The notes under the pieces are model-generated. The model made no database searches and was not told the DNA's origin. It saw nothing but the letters and a program-made list of their open reading frames with translations. Made by a program: the position numbers and the translations under genes. Positions 1 to 9,511 of a stretch of 64,000 nucleotides of DNA are shown in pieces. Source of the stretch: Pseudobutyrivibrio xylanivorans (lineage in GTDB: Bacteria > Bacillota > Clostridia > Lachnospirales > Lachnospiraceae); the NCBI RefSeq assembly GCF_008935055.1, contig NZ_CP043028.1:1211901-1275900 (forward strand). The letters run 5' to 3'. Numbering within the stretch: position 1 is the stretch's first letter; every line of letters begins with the position of its first letter.

Positions 1-1
1 C

Positions 2-895
2 GTTGCCGATAATTCAGACGAGTTCATGTCGTTGCTTGCCACCTTCATTCCTACCGATTATAACCTGATGGCAGGAAATGAAATTGTGGTGACACCGGAT
101 TTGATGCTGGATGTCCGCAGACAGAAGCAGGTTGAAAAGCTTGTTATCGATGCCATTGAGCAGGACCGCGTTGAGGTTCACTATCAACCAATTTATGATA
201 TTTCAACCGAAACCTTCACCTGTGCAGAGGCTCTGGTTCGTATAAAGCTCCTTGATGAAACTTATTTATTACCAAACGAATTCATTCCAATCATCGAGTT
301 AACCGGACGAATCATTCCGCTTTCTGACACAGTTTATAGAAAAACTTTATCCTTCATAAAGTCCTACCATGTTGAACGCATCGGGGTAAAGCACATTGAC
401 CTGAACCTTTCAGTTAAACAGGGTGAGAGCCCAATCTTCACCTCGAAGCTTTTGCAGATGCTTGAGGATTACAAAATTGATCCTAAGCTTATCAATCTGG
501 AAATAACCGAAACCAATTCCCTTCGAAGTAAGGAAAGCCTTTACAAAAACATGCAAAAGCTTGAGGCTCATGGCCTTTCCTTCTCTCTTGACGACTTTGG
601 CTCTGGCAGTTCAAATCTAAACTATATCGTAGATATGCCTGTCAACATCGTTAAGCTGGATAAGCATCTGTCCGAAGAATATTATGATAACAAAAAAGCC
701 CAGGCCATCGTCACAGCAGTCATCGAAATGGCTCATTCAATGGGTATAAAAATCATTGCCGAAGGAATTGAGACCGCAGAAGAATTTAACACTATGAAAA
801 CTCTTGGTGTTGATTATATTCAAGGCTTTTATTTCTCAAAGCCATTACCAGAGCGTGAATTCTTGAAGTTCATGCAGGAACACAACCTTAAGTAG
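2..895 (+). CDS. EAL-domain cyclic-di-GMP phosphodiesterase (5' end outside window)
   Basis: Hydrolyses the second messenger cyclic-di-GMP. The frame is open to the first bases of the window, so the ATG at 26 is probably internal and an N-terminal sensor or GGDEF part may lie outside. From that ATG the EAL domain starts near residue 35 and carries the usual catalytic set: EALVRI (68-73), LEITET, LDDFGSGSSN, KLDKHL, AEGIET and QGFYFSKPLP near the end. No key residue is visibly missing, so I expect an active enzyme. It ends 16 bases before the flavin-reductase-like gene and may be cotranscribed with it. Its input signal cannot be judged from this fragment. Confidence 0.9.
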   Translation, partial: VADNSDEFMSLLATFIPTDYNLMAGNEIVVTPDLMLDVRRQKQVEKLVIDAIEQDRVEVHYQPIYDISTETFTCAEALVRIKLLDETYLLPNEFIPIIELTGRIIPLSDTVYRKTLSFIKSYHVERIGVKHIDLNLSVKQGESPIFTSKLLQMLEDYKIDPKLINLEITETNSLRSKESLYKNMQKLEAHGLSFSLDDFGSGSSNLNYIVDMPVNIVKLDKHLSEEYYDNKKAQAIVTAVIEMAHSMGIKIIAEGIETAEEFNTMKTLGVDYIQGFYFSKPLPEREFLKFMQEHNLK

Positions 896-911
896 AAAGC
901 GAGGAATTAAT

Positions 912-1436
912 ATGCACACATTTCAGCCTTACCCTATTAACATGTTGGAATGGAATCCAATCAAGAAGCTTGCCGACGAAGGTGTTGCCATTGTCACTGA
1001 AGCTGATGGTCGCGTAAATGCCACCTCATCCCACAATGGTGGTGTTGGGCACATCTGGGGCAAGAACGTACTTTACGCCTTCTTGCGTAACACCAGATAT
1101 ACCAAAGAGCTTCTTGATAAAAGCGACTACTTCTCCGCTTGTTTCTTTGATATGAATGATATAAACAACGCACGACTTATGAAGGTTTTAGATCAGCTTA
1201 GTGGTCGAAACGAAGACAAGCTTGCTGCCTGTCGTGTCACAATAAATCACGCGCTCGAGGTTCCTTATATCGATGATGCCAACTTCATCATCCTCTGCCG
1301 CAAGATTGCAGCCGTACCGATGACGGAGAACACTATCCTCGACCAAAAGATCCTGAACATCCAATACACTGAGCGCCACCTGGACGACTTCCACACGATG
1401 TACATTGGTGAAATCCTAGATATTCGTGCCCGATAA
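912..1436 (+). CDS. Flavin reductase-like, FMN-binding split-barrel protein
   Basis: A 174-residue protein resembling the flavin reductase / flavoredoxin family, which binds FMN on a split barrel and passes electrons between NAD(P)H, flavin and an acceptor. The early segment AIVTEADGRVNATSSHNGG and the following GKNVLYAFLRNTRYTKELL match the family pattern of a substrate loop followed by 'vR...yT..ll'. A GAGGAATTAAT ribosome site precedes the ATG. Length is normal for the family. It follows the EAL gene closely and is followed by a terminator at 1459-1495. The physiological acceptor is unknown; assignment is by pattern only. Confidence 0.75.
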   Translation: MHTFQPYPINMLEWNPIKKLADEGVAIVTEADGRVNATSSHNGGVGHIWGKNVLYAFLRNTRYTKELLDKSDYFSACFFDMNDINNARLMKVLDQLSGRNEDKLAACRVTINHALEVPYIDDANFIILCRKIAAVPMTENTILDQKILNIQYTERHLDDFHTMYIGEILDIRAR

Positions 1437-1458
1437 TTGCATACAATACGCATTCCAT

Positions 1459-1495
1459 GCGGCTCCTACACTTACTGTACGGGGCCGCTATTTTT
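1459..1495 (+). terminator. Terminator of the flavin reductase gene
   Basis: GCGGCTCC pairs with GGGGCCGC across a 14-nt loop and is followed by TATTTTT. It forms the outer part of the left arm of the large palindrome. Confidence 0.7.
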
Positions 1496-1991
1496 CTGCC
1501 CTCTTATCCTTCAGTCCTGCTCAGCCGCCCCTGCTCCTCGCTACGCCATTCGCTAAGATAGGCCTGCCCGCCAGCCTCCGCCACACTAGGGCTCGGTCCA
1601 ATTCTCATTTGCATCATTGGAGTAAAATTGTAGATTCTCTTAAGCTACAGGTTGAGCTTTCTGTGGGTGTCCTTTTATTGATTTTGCACTTCGAAGCCAC
1701 TGTATTACACTACACAGACACTTTGTAGTTTATATAAGCTTTTCTGCACAAAGCTTAATTCAAGAATTATTAGTGTCTGTGTTGTGTATACTGTGGCGTT
1801 AGAAGTGCAAAGAATGAAACGGACACCCACAAATAAGAAAGCGAAACGTAGCTTTAGAGAATCACAATTTTGCGACGTGCAATGAGAATTGGACCGAGCC
1901 CTAGTGTGGCGGAGGCTGGCGGGCAGGCCTATCTGAGAGTAATTTAACGACGAAGCAGGGGGGACTGGGCAGATTCAAAATTTGCAGGACA

Positions 1992-2028
1992 GAAAAATAG
2001 CGGCCCCCTGAAGTAATCAGGAAGCCGC
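1992..2028 (-). terminator. Terminator of the hisS operon
   Basis: Read on the minus strand, GCGGCTTCCTGA pairs with TCAGGGGGCCGC and is followed by TATTTTTCTG. It is the outer right arm of the large palindrome and lies 25 bases past the hisS stop. Confidence 0.7.
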
Positions 2029-2052
2029 ATAAAAATCAATATTCAACTGCAA

Positions 2053-3312
2053 TTATCGGTTGAAGAATTCTACGAATTCTTCATATCCGTCATTTGTGAG
2101 CTGTTCCTTCTGGAACTTCTTGTTCTTGTTCATGCGAACTACGAGGACTGTCTGTCCCTCCGCACGAGCAGCCTTTGCCTGAGCCATAACCTCGGCAAGC
2201 TTCTCTGCTGGGTAGCCTTTCTCTACAAGGTAAGCTACCTTCTTGCTAGCGCCTGGTACCTTAAAGCCCTGCTCCATAAGAAGAAGGATGATACGCTCGA
2301 AGCCAATTGAGAATCCACAAGCTGGTGTGTTCTGGCCTGTGAAGTTTCCAATCATCTTGTCGTAGCGGCCGCCGCCACCACAGCTTCCTCCGAACTCAGG
2401 AATAGCGATTTCGAAAATTGTACCTGTGTAGTAGCTCATTCCACGTACAAGTGTTGGATCAAATACAAGCTCAAACTGAGCTTCCTTTGTAGCATTTACA
2501 GCCGCTGCGATTTCGCGCATCCAGTCAGCTACCTCTGTATCAAGGAATTCGCCAAGCTTATCAAGAAGTACATCCATGCCTGCTGCAACATCCTTAACAT
2601 TCTCAAGAAGTGCAAATAATTCTACATATTTATCAATAGACTCCTTAGAGTAGCCAGCTTCAAGAAGCTCTGCTGAAACTCCATCAAGTCCAATCTTGTC
2701 CATCTTATCAAGTGTGATGAAGATTGAATCGTAATCCTCTTCAGAGAATCCTGCATAAGCAGCCATAGCCTTAAGGATACGACGCTCATTGATACGGATT
2801 TCAAAATTCTTGAATCCGATACGGCCAAGTGTTGTAGTAGTAGCGAGGATAAGCTCGATTTCTGCTAAGTTGCTAGGCTCGCCAAGGATATCGATATCAC
2901 ACTGTGTGAACTGACGATAACGGCCACGTTGTGGTCTGTCTGCTCTCCAAACTGAGCCAATCTGAAGTGCCTTAAATGGTGATGAAAGCTCATTAGCATG
3001 ATTTGAATAAAATCTGCAAAGAGGAACTGTAAGGTCGTATCTCATACCAAAATCTACAACATCATCTTCTGTCTGTGCCTCAGGGATATTGAGCTTCTCT
3101 CCTCTCTTCATTACCTTGAAGATAAGCTTCTCATTTTCTCCACCCTGCTTGTTTGAAAGGTTTCCAATAGACTCCATCGCTGGTGTCTCGATTGGTGTAA
3201 ATCCAAAAGAACGATAGGTGTCCTTAATAATAGAAGTAACATAATCGCGAACTTCCATCTCGTATGGAAGAATGTCCTTCATTCCGTTAACTGGTTTCTT
3301 GTTTAAAGCCAT
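2053..3312 (-). CDS. hisS: Histidyl-tRNA synthetase
   Basis: Class II synthetase that charges tRNA-His in the cytoplasm. The 419-residue length is standard. The N-terminal PVNGMKDILPYE is the usual HisRS start, motif 2 reads SVWRADRPQRGRYRQFTQCD, and the histidine-specific loop LVRGMSYYTGTIFEI is intact, followed by GGGGRYD and motif 3 (ACGFSIGFERI). The C-terminal anticodon-binding domain ends the protein. It overlaps hemZ by 10 bases, so the two are translationally coupled, and it is the last gene of the rel - MBL - hemZ - hisS run. The aspS gene that often follows in Clostridia is absent here; a terminator and the large palindrome follow instead. Confidence 0.97.
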   Translation of the reverse strand: MALNKKPVNGMKDILPYEMEVRDYVTSIIKDTYRSFGFTPIETPAMESIGNLSNKQGGENEKLIFKVMKRGEKLNIPEAQTEDDVVDFGMRYDLTVPLCRFYSNHANELSSPFKALQIGSVWRADRPQRGRYRQFTQCDIDILGEPSNLAEIELILATTTTLGRIGFKNFEIRINERRILKAMAAYAGFSEEDYDSIFITLDKMDKIGLDGVSAELLEAGYSKESIDKYVELFALLENVKDVAAGMDVLLDKLGEFLDTEVADWMREIAAAVNATKEAQFELVFDPTLVRGMSYYTGTIFEIAIPEFGGSCGGGGRYDKMIGNFTGQNTPACGFSIGFERIILLLMEQGFKVPGASKKVAYLVEKGYPAEKLAEVMAQAKAARAEGQTVLVVRMNKNKKFQKEQLTNDGYEEFVEFFNR

Positions 3313-4742
3313 TTTAAATCCTCTCTAAGTTTTTCACGTTTTCTATCTATCATTTCATCAATTCGGTCCATGTAAAGCTGAACGTCCTTGACATTTTCGC
3401 ATCTTGTAACTGTCTTGCCATGGTCTGCAACAAACTTGCAGGCTGTGCCACAGCCAAGTGCCATTATAGTTTGTTTCTCTTCCATTATCAAGATGTTATA
3501 TAAGCCCTCTTTACCTGGTGTGGCATAGCCGATATTTTCCAAGTTGGCTGCCATATTCTTCTGACGATAAAGGTAATATGGATTCATTCCCATTTCCTTT
3601 GCTGCATCCAGACAGATGTCCATATGCTTCTGGGAATTCTCCACAAGATAATCCTCATAGGCTTCCTTATCATAATTGAGTCTAGCAGAATGCTTCAGCG
3701 CCAGTGAATGAACGGTGAGATTATCCGGTGCTAACTTCTTTACCTCAGATAAGGTGTAAGCCACATCCTCGATAGTCTCACCTGGAAGACCAAGTATAAG
3801 ATCCATATTAATATTTTCAAAGCCAAGCTCTCGTGCCCATCCAAAGACCTCATGAATGTCCTCCACCTTGTGGAAACGACCAATTAAATCAAGAGTCTTT
3901 TGATTCATTGTCTGTGGATTGATGGAAATGCGAGTGACGGGATGATTGCGCATCACCTGAAGCTTTTCAAAGGTGATAGAATCAGGACGACCCGCTTCCA
4001 CTGTGTATTCCAAAAGTGATGGTGTATCGAAGTATTTATCAATGAGAGAAAGCAGTCTCTCAAGGTGCTCAGCATCTAGGGATGTTGGTGTGCCTCCGCC
4101 AATATAAATGGTAGTAAGGCTCTTTCCCTTGCAGGACTCAGCGGTAAATGCCATCTCCTTTTCAAGCGCATCGATATAATCATCAAGCTTCTTGGTCCAA
4201 AGGCCGATTGGATAAGAGGTAAACGAGCAATATAAGCAAGTACTTGGACAAAATGGTATTCCAATATAAATGGAATAGCCATTGTCGTAATCTATCTTCG
4301 ATAAAAGCTCGTGCTCCTTATGGGAAACCTGCAAGCTCAAATCAATCTTCTCCTGCGAGGTCAGGTAGGTCTGCTTCATATAATCAGCAACCTGCTCATC
4401 GCTTGCTCCCTCCTCAATCATGCCTAAGCTGATTTTGGTAGGACGAATACCTGTCAGTGTGCCCCAAGGTAAATCCTTTCCTGTTCGCTCATGAAGGCTC
4501 TCATAAATAGCCAGTTTCAGACGATTCTTTGTATCTGGACGATTGGAATAATCAATCTCAATCTGACGTCCATCCAAGGTCAGGATATTGTCTGAGTAGT
4601 CCACCTTCATCGAAAAAAGAAGCCCTGAATCCTCTGGAACAGGGTCTGTGGAAATCTCAACCTCTTCCTTTGGATAAAAGGCTTTAACTAGTGAATAAAT
4701 ATCGTATTCAAAATTATCTTCATTTAATTGGATATAAATCAT
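3303..4742 (-). CDS. hemZ: HemZ, radical-SAM coproporphyrinogen dehydrogenase-like
   Basis: A 479-residue radical-SAM protein of the HemZ type, a paralogue of oxygen-independent coproporphyrinogen III oxidase HemN. The [4Fe-4S]/SAM motif is CPSTCLYC with cysteines at 165, 169 and 172, followed by the HemN-like IYIGGGTPTSL, INPQTMNQKTL and LILGLPGET segments. About 150 N-terminal residues precede the radical-SAM barrel, as is usual for HemZ and not for HemN. It lies between the MBL hydrolase (12 bases upstream) and hisS (10-base overlap), a conserved Clostridia arrangement. Whether it acts in haem synthesis here is uncertain, since no other haem gene is in the window. Confidence 0.9.
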   Translation of the reverse strand: MIYIQLNEDNFEYDIYSLVKAFYPKEEVEISTDPVPEDSGLLFSMKVDYSDNILTLDGRQIEIDYSNRPDTKNRLKLAIYESLHERTGKDLPWGTLTGIRPTKISLGMIEEGASDEQVADYMKQTYLTSQEKIDLSLQVSHKEHELLSKIDYDNGYSIYIGIPFCPSTCLYCSFTSYPIGLWTKKLDDYIDALEKEMAFTAESCKGKSLTTIYIGGGTPTSLDAEHLERLLSLIDKYFDTPSLLEYTVEAGRPDSITFEKLQVMRNHPVTRISINPQTMNQKTLDLIGRFHKVEDIHEVFGWARELGFENINMDLILGLPGETIEDVAYTLSEVKKLAPDNLTVHSLALKHSARLNYDKEAYEDYLVENSQKHMDICLDAAKEMGMNPYYLYRQKNMAANLENIGYATPGKEGLYNILIMEEKQTIMALGCGTACKFVADHGKTVTRCENVKDVQLYMDRIDEMIDRKREKLREDLKWL

Positions 4743-4754
4743 AAAAACTTCCTG

Positions 4755-5375
4755 TTATAGATACATATTATACATGCGTTCCTCGCCAATGGTGGTTGCA
4801 CTCTCATGTCCTGGGTAACAAATGGTGTCATCTGGAAGAATCATAAGCTTTGACTTGATTCCACCTACAAGCTGTGACATAGAACCACCTGGGAAATCTG
4901 TGCGGCCAACTGAACCGCAGAAAAGGGTATCCCCTGTGAAAACAATTCCCTCAAATGGGAAATAAAAACAGCATCCGCCAGGTGTATGACCTGGTGTGAA
5001 AATACACTTGATATGAAGCCCTGCCAAATCAAACTCCTGATCATCCTTGAGGAAAACATCAGCCTTATACGAAACAGGCTCCCCCATCATAACAGAAAGA
5101 TTGATGTTTGGGCTTTCTAAAGACTCTCGCTCTCCCTCGAAAGCGTAGACCTGAATCCCATAGGTGCTGGCAATCTCTGCAGCTGCACCAGCATGATCAA
5201 AGTGACCATGTGTCAGAAGAATCGCAACCGGTGTGGTGCCAGACTTTTCAACCGCTGCCTTGATACGCTCAGGCGCTGAGCCTGGATCAATTATAATAGA
5301 CTCGTTTGTTTTATCATTAATTGCCAAGTAGCAGTTCATGGCGCAAACTGGCAATAAAACCTGCATTACCTTCAT
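4755..5375 (-). CDS. MBL-fold metallo-hydrolase (glyoxalase II-like)
   Basis: A 206-residue metallo-beta-lactamase-fold hydrolase of the short YcbL/glyoxalase II-like group. The metal ligands are visible: LLTHGHFDHAGAA (H56, H58, D60, H61), FTPGHTPGGCCFYF, FTGDTLFCGSVGRTDFPGGS and YPGHESATTIGEE. The substrate is probably a thioester such as a glutathione-type conjugate, but the sequence does not fix it. It sits five bases from the rel stop and 12 bases before hemZ. The start ATG has an AGGATAATTTTA upstream region inside the rel 3' end, fitting operon translation. Confidence 0.85.
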   Translation of the reverse strand: MKVMQVLLPVCAMNCYLAINDKTNESIIIDPGSAPERIKAAVEKSGTTPVAILLTHGHFDHAGAAAEIASTYGIQVYAFEGERESLESPNINLSVMMGEPVSYKADVFLKDDQEFDLAGLHIKCIFTPGHTPGGCCFYFPFEGIVFTGDTLFCGSVGRTDFPGGSMSQLVGGIKSKLMILPDDTICYPGHESATTIGEERMYNMYL

Positions 5376-5380
5376 TAAAA

Positions 5381-7678
5381 TTATCCTCTAGGTCTTTCTA
5401 CATCGATGATTGATTCCACCTGCTTGATTTTCTCAACAAGTGCACGAAGCTGCTCCTTGCTCTGTGTGCCGAACTTGATAGTGATTGTGGCAACCCCCTG
5501 CTTGCTGGTCTTAGAATGGATGGAATCGATATCAATCTCACGCTCTGTGAAAATACGAGTGATATCAACAAGAAGACCTGTACGGTTGTTTCCATAAATA
5601 TTGATTTCGGTCAGGTAAACTCCGCCACGCTTACCATCCTCTTCAATATCAGCTGCCCACTCTGCCTCGATTAATCGCTCCTTCTCGAAATCCGGAAGAT
5701 TAATCATATTGATGCAGTCAGTACGGTGGATTGAAACGCCACGGCCTCTGGTAACGAAGCCCACGATTTCATCACCTGGTACAGGATTGCAGCACTTAGA
5801 GAAGCGCACTGAAACATCGTAAAGTCCGCTAACTGTAATACCATTTTTAGACTTAGGCTTAATCTTGTCGGAAGAACCGCTGTGCTCTGCAAGCACATCC
5901 TCGTCAGTAACCTTCACTGGATGATCCTTCTGCCATGCAGTGAACATCCTATTGATAACGGCGCCTTCCTTGATAGCGCCCTGACCTACAGCGGCCAAAG
6001 TATCCTCCCAACTGTGGAAGCCATATTTATTCTTAATGAGCTCCTGATATTTAGGCTTGTTGATTGAGCCAATATCCACGCCCTTTGTCTTTGCCGAATT
6101 GATGAGCAGTTCCTTACCCTTGGCGATATTCTCGTCCTTAGACTGTGAGCGGAACCACTGGTTAATCTTGTTCTTCGCCTGTGATGACTTTACGATATTA
6201 AGCCAATCACGGCTAGGACCATTTGTATTCTGAGATGTGACAACCTCGATACGGTCACCATTTTGGATTACGTAGTCGATTGGCACAAGCTTTCCGTTGA
6301 CCTTGGCACCAATCATTCGATTACCCACGGCTGAATGAATCGAATATGCAAAATCGATTGGTGTAGAACCATTTGGAAGATTCTTAACATCTCCTGTTGG
6401 AGTGAAACAAAATACTGTGTCTGAGAAAAGATTCAAATCGGATTTTAATAAAGAAGAGAATTCCTTATTGTCCTGAATCTCCTGCTGCCATTCAAGGATC
6501 TCACGAAGCCAAGAAAGCTTTTCCTCCTCACCGACAACTGTAGAGCCCTCACCACTTTCTTTGTACTTCCAATGAGCTGCGATACCGTACTCACTGGTGC
6601 GGTGCATCTCGTAGGTACGAATCTGGATTTCGAAAGGTGCACCATTTGGACCGATAACTGTAGTATGCAAAGACTGATACATGTTAGGCTTTGGCATAGC
6701 GATATAATCCTTGAAACGACCAGGAATTGGTGTATACATCTCGTGGATAACACCAAGTGCTGCATAACAATCCTTGATAGAATCTACGATGATACGAACT
6801 GCGAACAAATCATATATCTGATCGATGGTCTTATGCTGATTAACCATCTTCTTATATATAGAGAAGAAATGCTTTGCACGACCATATACGTCAGCCTTAA
6901 TCTCTGCAGCCTCGATATGTTTGCGAACATCCACTACCAACGAATTGATATAATCTGTACGCTGGCTCTTACGAAGAGCAATCTTCTCAACCAAATCATA
7001 GTAAGCATCTGGCTCCAGATACTTCAGTGAAAGGTCATCAAGCTCGATCTTAACCCTGCTGATACCAAGTCGCTGTGCTAAAGGAGCATAAATCTCCATG
7101 GTCTCACGGGCCTTCTCCTTTTGCTTCTCAGGAGTCATGTACTTCAGAGTACGCATATTGTGAAGCCTATCGGCTAGCTTAATCAAAATAACACGGATAT
7201 CCTTTGCCATGGCAAGGAACATCTTTCTAAGATTCTCAGCCTGGATTTCTACCTTGTCCGCGTCGTAGTTCAACTGACCCAACTTGGTGACGCCATCAAC
7301 AAGCTCTGCAACTTCCTCTGAGAACTCTTGGGCAATCTCCTCCTTGGTACAGATGGTGTCCTCCACAACATCATGCAAAAGTCCTGCCACGATAGTTTCC
7401 TTATCAAGCTCTAGGTCTGCCAAAATGATGGCAACACAAAGAGGATGGATGATATAAGGCTCGCCAGACTTACGACACTGGCCCTCATGGGCATTTCTGG
7501 CTATAGTGTAGCCCTTCTCAATCATGGAAATATCTGTGTTTGGATGATATTTGCGAACGCGCTCAATAAGCTCACGATAGAGCTCGTCAGGATTAACGAA
7601 ATCTTCGGTAGCAATGACACCATGGTTTTCAAAAGCAGACTGCTGCTCATTAATTTCAACTTCATTTTTGCTTGCCAT
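5381..7678 (-). CDS. relA: Bifunctional (p)ppGpp synthetase/hydrolase Rel
   Basis: Stringent-response enzyme of 765 residues. The N-terminal HD hydrolase domain carries GLLHDVVEDT (H102, D103). The synthetase domain has GRFKDYIAMPKPN, whose R-x-K-D form is typical of bifunctional Rel rather than monofunctional RelA, followed by YQSLHTTVIGP and EIQIRTYEMH. A TGS domain (CFTPTGDVKNLPNGSTPIDF) and a C-terminal ACT domain (INIYGNNRTGLLVDITRIF) complete the usual ribosome-sensing half. The protein should both make and destroy (p)ppGpp. It is the first gene of a minus-strand run with the MBL hydrolase, hemZ and hisS. The divergent ABC-F gene starts 172 bases away. Confidence 0.97.
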   Translation of the reverse strand: MASKNEVEINEQQSAFENHGVIATEDFVNPDELYRELIERVRKYHPNTDISMIEKGYTIARNAHEGQCRKSGEPYIIHPLCVAIILADLELDKETIVAGLLHDVVEDTICTKEEIAQEFSEEVAELVDGVTKLGQLNYDADKVEIQAENLRKMFLAMAKDIRVILIKLADRLHNMRTLKYMTPEKQKEKARETMEIYAPLAQRLGISRVKIELDDLSLKYLEPDAYYDLVEKIALRKSQRTDYINSLVVDVRKHIEAAEIKADVYGRAKHFFSIYKKMVNQHKTIDQIYDLFAVRIIVDSIKDCYAALGVIHEMYTPIPGRFKDYIAMPKPNMYQSLHTTVIGPNGAPFEIQIRTYEMHRTSEYGIAAHWKYKESGEGSTVVGEEEKLSWLREILEWQQEIQDNKEFSSLLKSDLNLFSDTVFCFTPTGDVKNLPNGSTPIDFAYSIHSAVGNRMIGAKVNGKLVPIDYVIQNGDRIEVVTSQNTNGPSRDWLNIVKSSQAKNKINQWFRSQSKDENIAKGKELLINSAKTKGVDIGSINKPKYQELIKNKYGFHSWEDTLAAVGQGAIKEGAVINRMFTAWQKDHPVKVTDEDVLAEHSGSSDKIKPKSKNGITVSGLYDVSVRFSKCCNPVPGDEIVGFVTRGRGVSIHRTDCINMINLPDFEKERLIEAEWAADIEEDGKRGGVYLTEINIYGNNRTGLLVDITRIFTEREIDIDSIHSKTSKQGVATITIKFGTQSKEQLRALVEKIKQVESIIDVERPRG

Positions 7679-7850
7679 GATATCACCGCCTTTCCTAAAA
7701 AATTTTTATTAATCATTATATTATTTAACAGTTTAAAAAGCAATAATTCTAATGCTGAAAATTCCGTGTCTTCCTAGACTTTTTTTGATTTTTTTGATAT
7801 CATATTTCCGGTCTTTTTTTATAGTTATAATTTTGAAAGGATTATTTTAG

Positions 7851-9491
7851 ATGATTCAAGCAAATAATGTCACTCTTCGTTTTGGCAAAAAAGCCCTTTT
7901 CGAAGAAGTTAATATCAAATTTACAGAAGGAAACTGCTACGGTATCATTGGTGCCAACGGTGCTGGTAAATCTACATTTCTTAAGATTTTATCAGGTCAG
8001 CTTGAGCCTACAAGCGGCGAAATCACAATGAGCCCAGGCAACCGTCTTTCATTCTTAGAGCAGGATCACTTCAAGTACGATGAATTCACAGCTCTTGATA
8101 CAGTTATCATGGGTAATCAGCGTCTCTATGACATCATGAAGGAAAAGGACGCTATTTATATGAAGGAAGATTTCTCTGATGAGGATGGTATCCGTGCAGC
8201 TGAGCTTGAGACAGAGTTCGCTGAGATGGATGGTTGGAATGCTGAGGCAGATGCCGCTACACTCCTTAACGGTCTTGGAGTTGATACAGAGTTCCACTAC
8301 TCTCAGATGGCAGACCTCCCAGGTGCATTAAAGGTCAAGATTCTTCTTGCTCGTGCACTTTTCGGTTCACCAGACGTACTTCTTCTCGATGAGCCTACTA
8401 ACCACCTTGATTTAGATGCTATCGCATGGCTCGAGGAATTCCTTATTAATTTCGAGAACACAGTCATCGTTGTTTCACATGACCGTTACTTCTTAAATAA
8501 GGTATGTACTCATACAGCAGATATCGACTACGGCAAGATTCAGCTTTACGCTGGTAACTACGACTTCTGGTATCAGTCTTCACAGCTCATTATCCAGCAG
8601 CGTAAGGAAGCTAACAAGAAGAAGGAAGAGCAGATTAAGGAATTACAGGAGTTCATCCAGCGATTCTCTGCTAACGCTTCTAAGTCTAAGCAGGCTACAT
8701 CTCGTAAGCGTGCATTAGAGAAGATTCAGCTTGACGACATCCGTCCTTCAAGCCGTAAGTACCCATACATCGACTTCCGCCCACAGCGTGAAATCGGAAA
8801 CGAGGTTCTTTCAGTTGAGAATCTTACCAAGACAATTGATGGCGAGCTTATCCTTGACCACCTTTCATTCAACGTTGGTCGTGAGGACAAGATTGCATTC
8901 GTTGGTTCAAACGAAAAGGCTAAGACAGTTCTCTTCCAGATTCTCGCAGGTGAGATGGAACCAGACGAAGGAAGCTACAAATGGGGTGTTACAACATCTC
9001 AGTCATACTTCCCTAAGGACAATACAGAAATCTTCGCTACAGACCTTCTCATTGTAGACTGGCTTACACAGTTCTCTGAGATTAAGGATGCAACTTATGT
9101 ACGTGGTTTCCTTGGCCGTATGCTTTTCGCTGGCGATGACGGTGCAAAGAAGATGAAGGTATTATCCGGTGGTGAAAAGGTTCGTGTTCTTCTTTCTCGT
9201 ATGATGATTGAGAACTCTAACGTCCTTATGCTGGACGAGCCTACTGACCACTTAGACATGGAGTCAATCACAGCACTCAACACTGGTCTTCAGAAGTTCT
9301 CAGGTGTTATCCTTTTCTCTTCTCGTGACCACGAAATCGTGCAGACTACTGCAAACCGTATCATCGAAATCCTTCCAAACGGACAGATGATCGACAAGAT
9401 GACTACATACGACGAGTACCTCGAGTCTGATGAAATGGCTCGTAAGCGTACAGTACTTGAGCTTTCTTCAGATGAGCTCGAGGATGACTAA
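7851..9491 (+). CDS. ABC-F ATPase (YkpA/YbiT-like) with one degenerate ATP site
   Basis: A soluble 546-residue ABC-F protein with two nucleotide-binding domains and no membrane segments; such proteins act on ribosomes. NBD1 has an intact Walker A (GANGAGKS, 34-41), Walker B with E181 and H-loop VSHD (H210), but its signature reads LPGALK (156-161). NBD2 has an intact signature LSGGEK (438-443) and Walker B with E463, but its Walker A is GSNEKAKT (352-359) and its H-loop is SSRD (490-493). Because ATP sites form between opposing domains, one composite site looks intact and the other degenerate. A charged linker lies at about 245-300. The gene stands alone and ends in a strong terminator. Confidence 0.9.
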   Translation: MIQANNVTLRFGKKALFEEVNIKFTEGNCYGIIGANGAGKSTFLKILSGQLEPTSGEITMSPGNRLSFLEQDHFKYDEFTALDTVIMGNQRLYDIMKEKDAIYMKEDFSDEDGIRAAELETEFAEMDGWNAEADAATLLNGLGVDTEFHYSQMADLPGALKVKILLARALFGSPDVLLLDEPTNHLDLDAIAWLEEFLINFENTVIVVSHDRYFLNKVCTHTADIDYGKIQLYAGNYDFWYQSSQLIIQQRKEANKKKEEQIKELQEFIQRFSANASKSKQATSRKRALEKIQLDDIRPSSRKYPYIDFRPQREIGNEVLSVENLTKTIDGELILDHLSFNVGREDKIAFVGSNEKAKTVLFQILAGEMEPDEGSYKWGVTTSQSYFPKDNTEIFATDLLIVDWLTQFSEIKDATYVRGFLGRMLFAGDDGAKKMKVLSGGEKVRVLLSRMMIENSNVLMLDEPTDHLDMESITALNTGLQKFSGVILFSSRDHEIVQTTANRIIEILPNGQMIDKMTTYDEYLESDEMARKRTVLELSSDELEDD

Positions 9492-9511
9492 ACATTATTA
9501 TTCTATAAGTG

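Larger units (their letters stand above)
1457..2030. repeat. 574-bp imperfect palindrome between convergent genes
   Basis: This stretch without a gene is one long inverted repeat. Left-arm landmarks in order are ATGCGGCT, GGGGCCGCTATTTTTCTG, AGGCCTGCCCGCCAGCCTCC, CACTAGGGCTCGGTCCAATT, GTGGGTGTCC, GCCACTGTAT and CAGACACT. The right arm returns them in reverse complement, down to a centre near 1740-1765. Arms are about 270 bp and diverged. Each arm contains a rho-independent terminator for its flanking gene and one copy (1602-1695; 1800-1888 inverted) of a ~95-nt unit that recurs alone at 19276-19369. No convincing ORF lies inside. Confidence 0.85.

Noticed and set aside
1426..1728. 100-codon ORF at the start of the palindrome
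   Set aside because: It lies across the terminator and one palindrome arm, and its product is low-complexity and unlike a protein.
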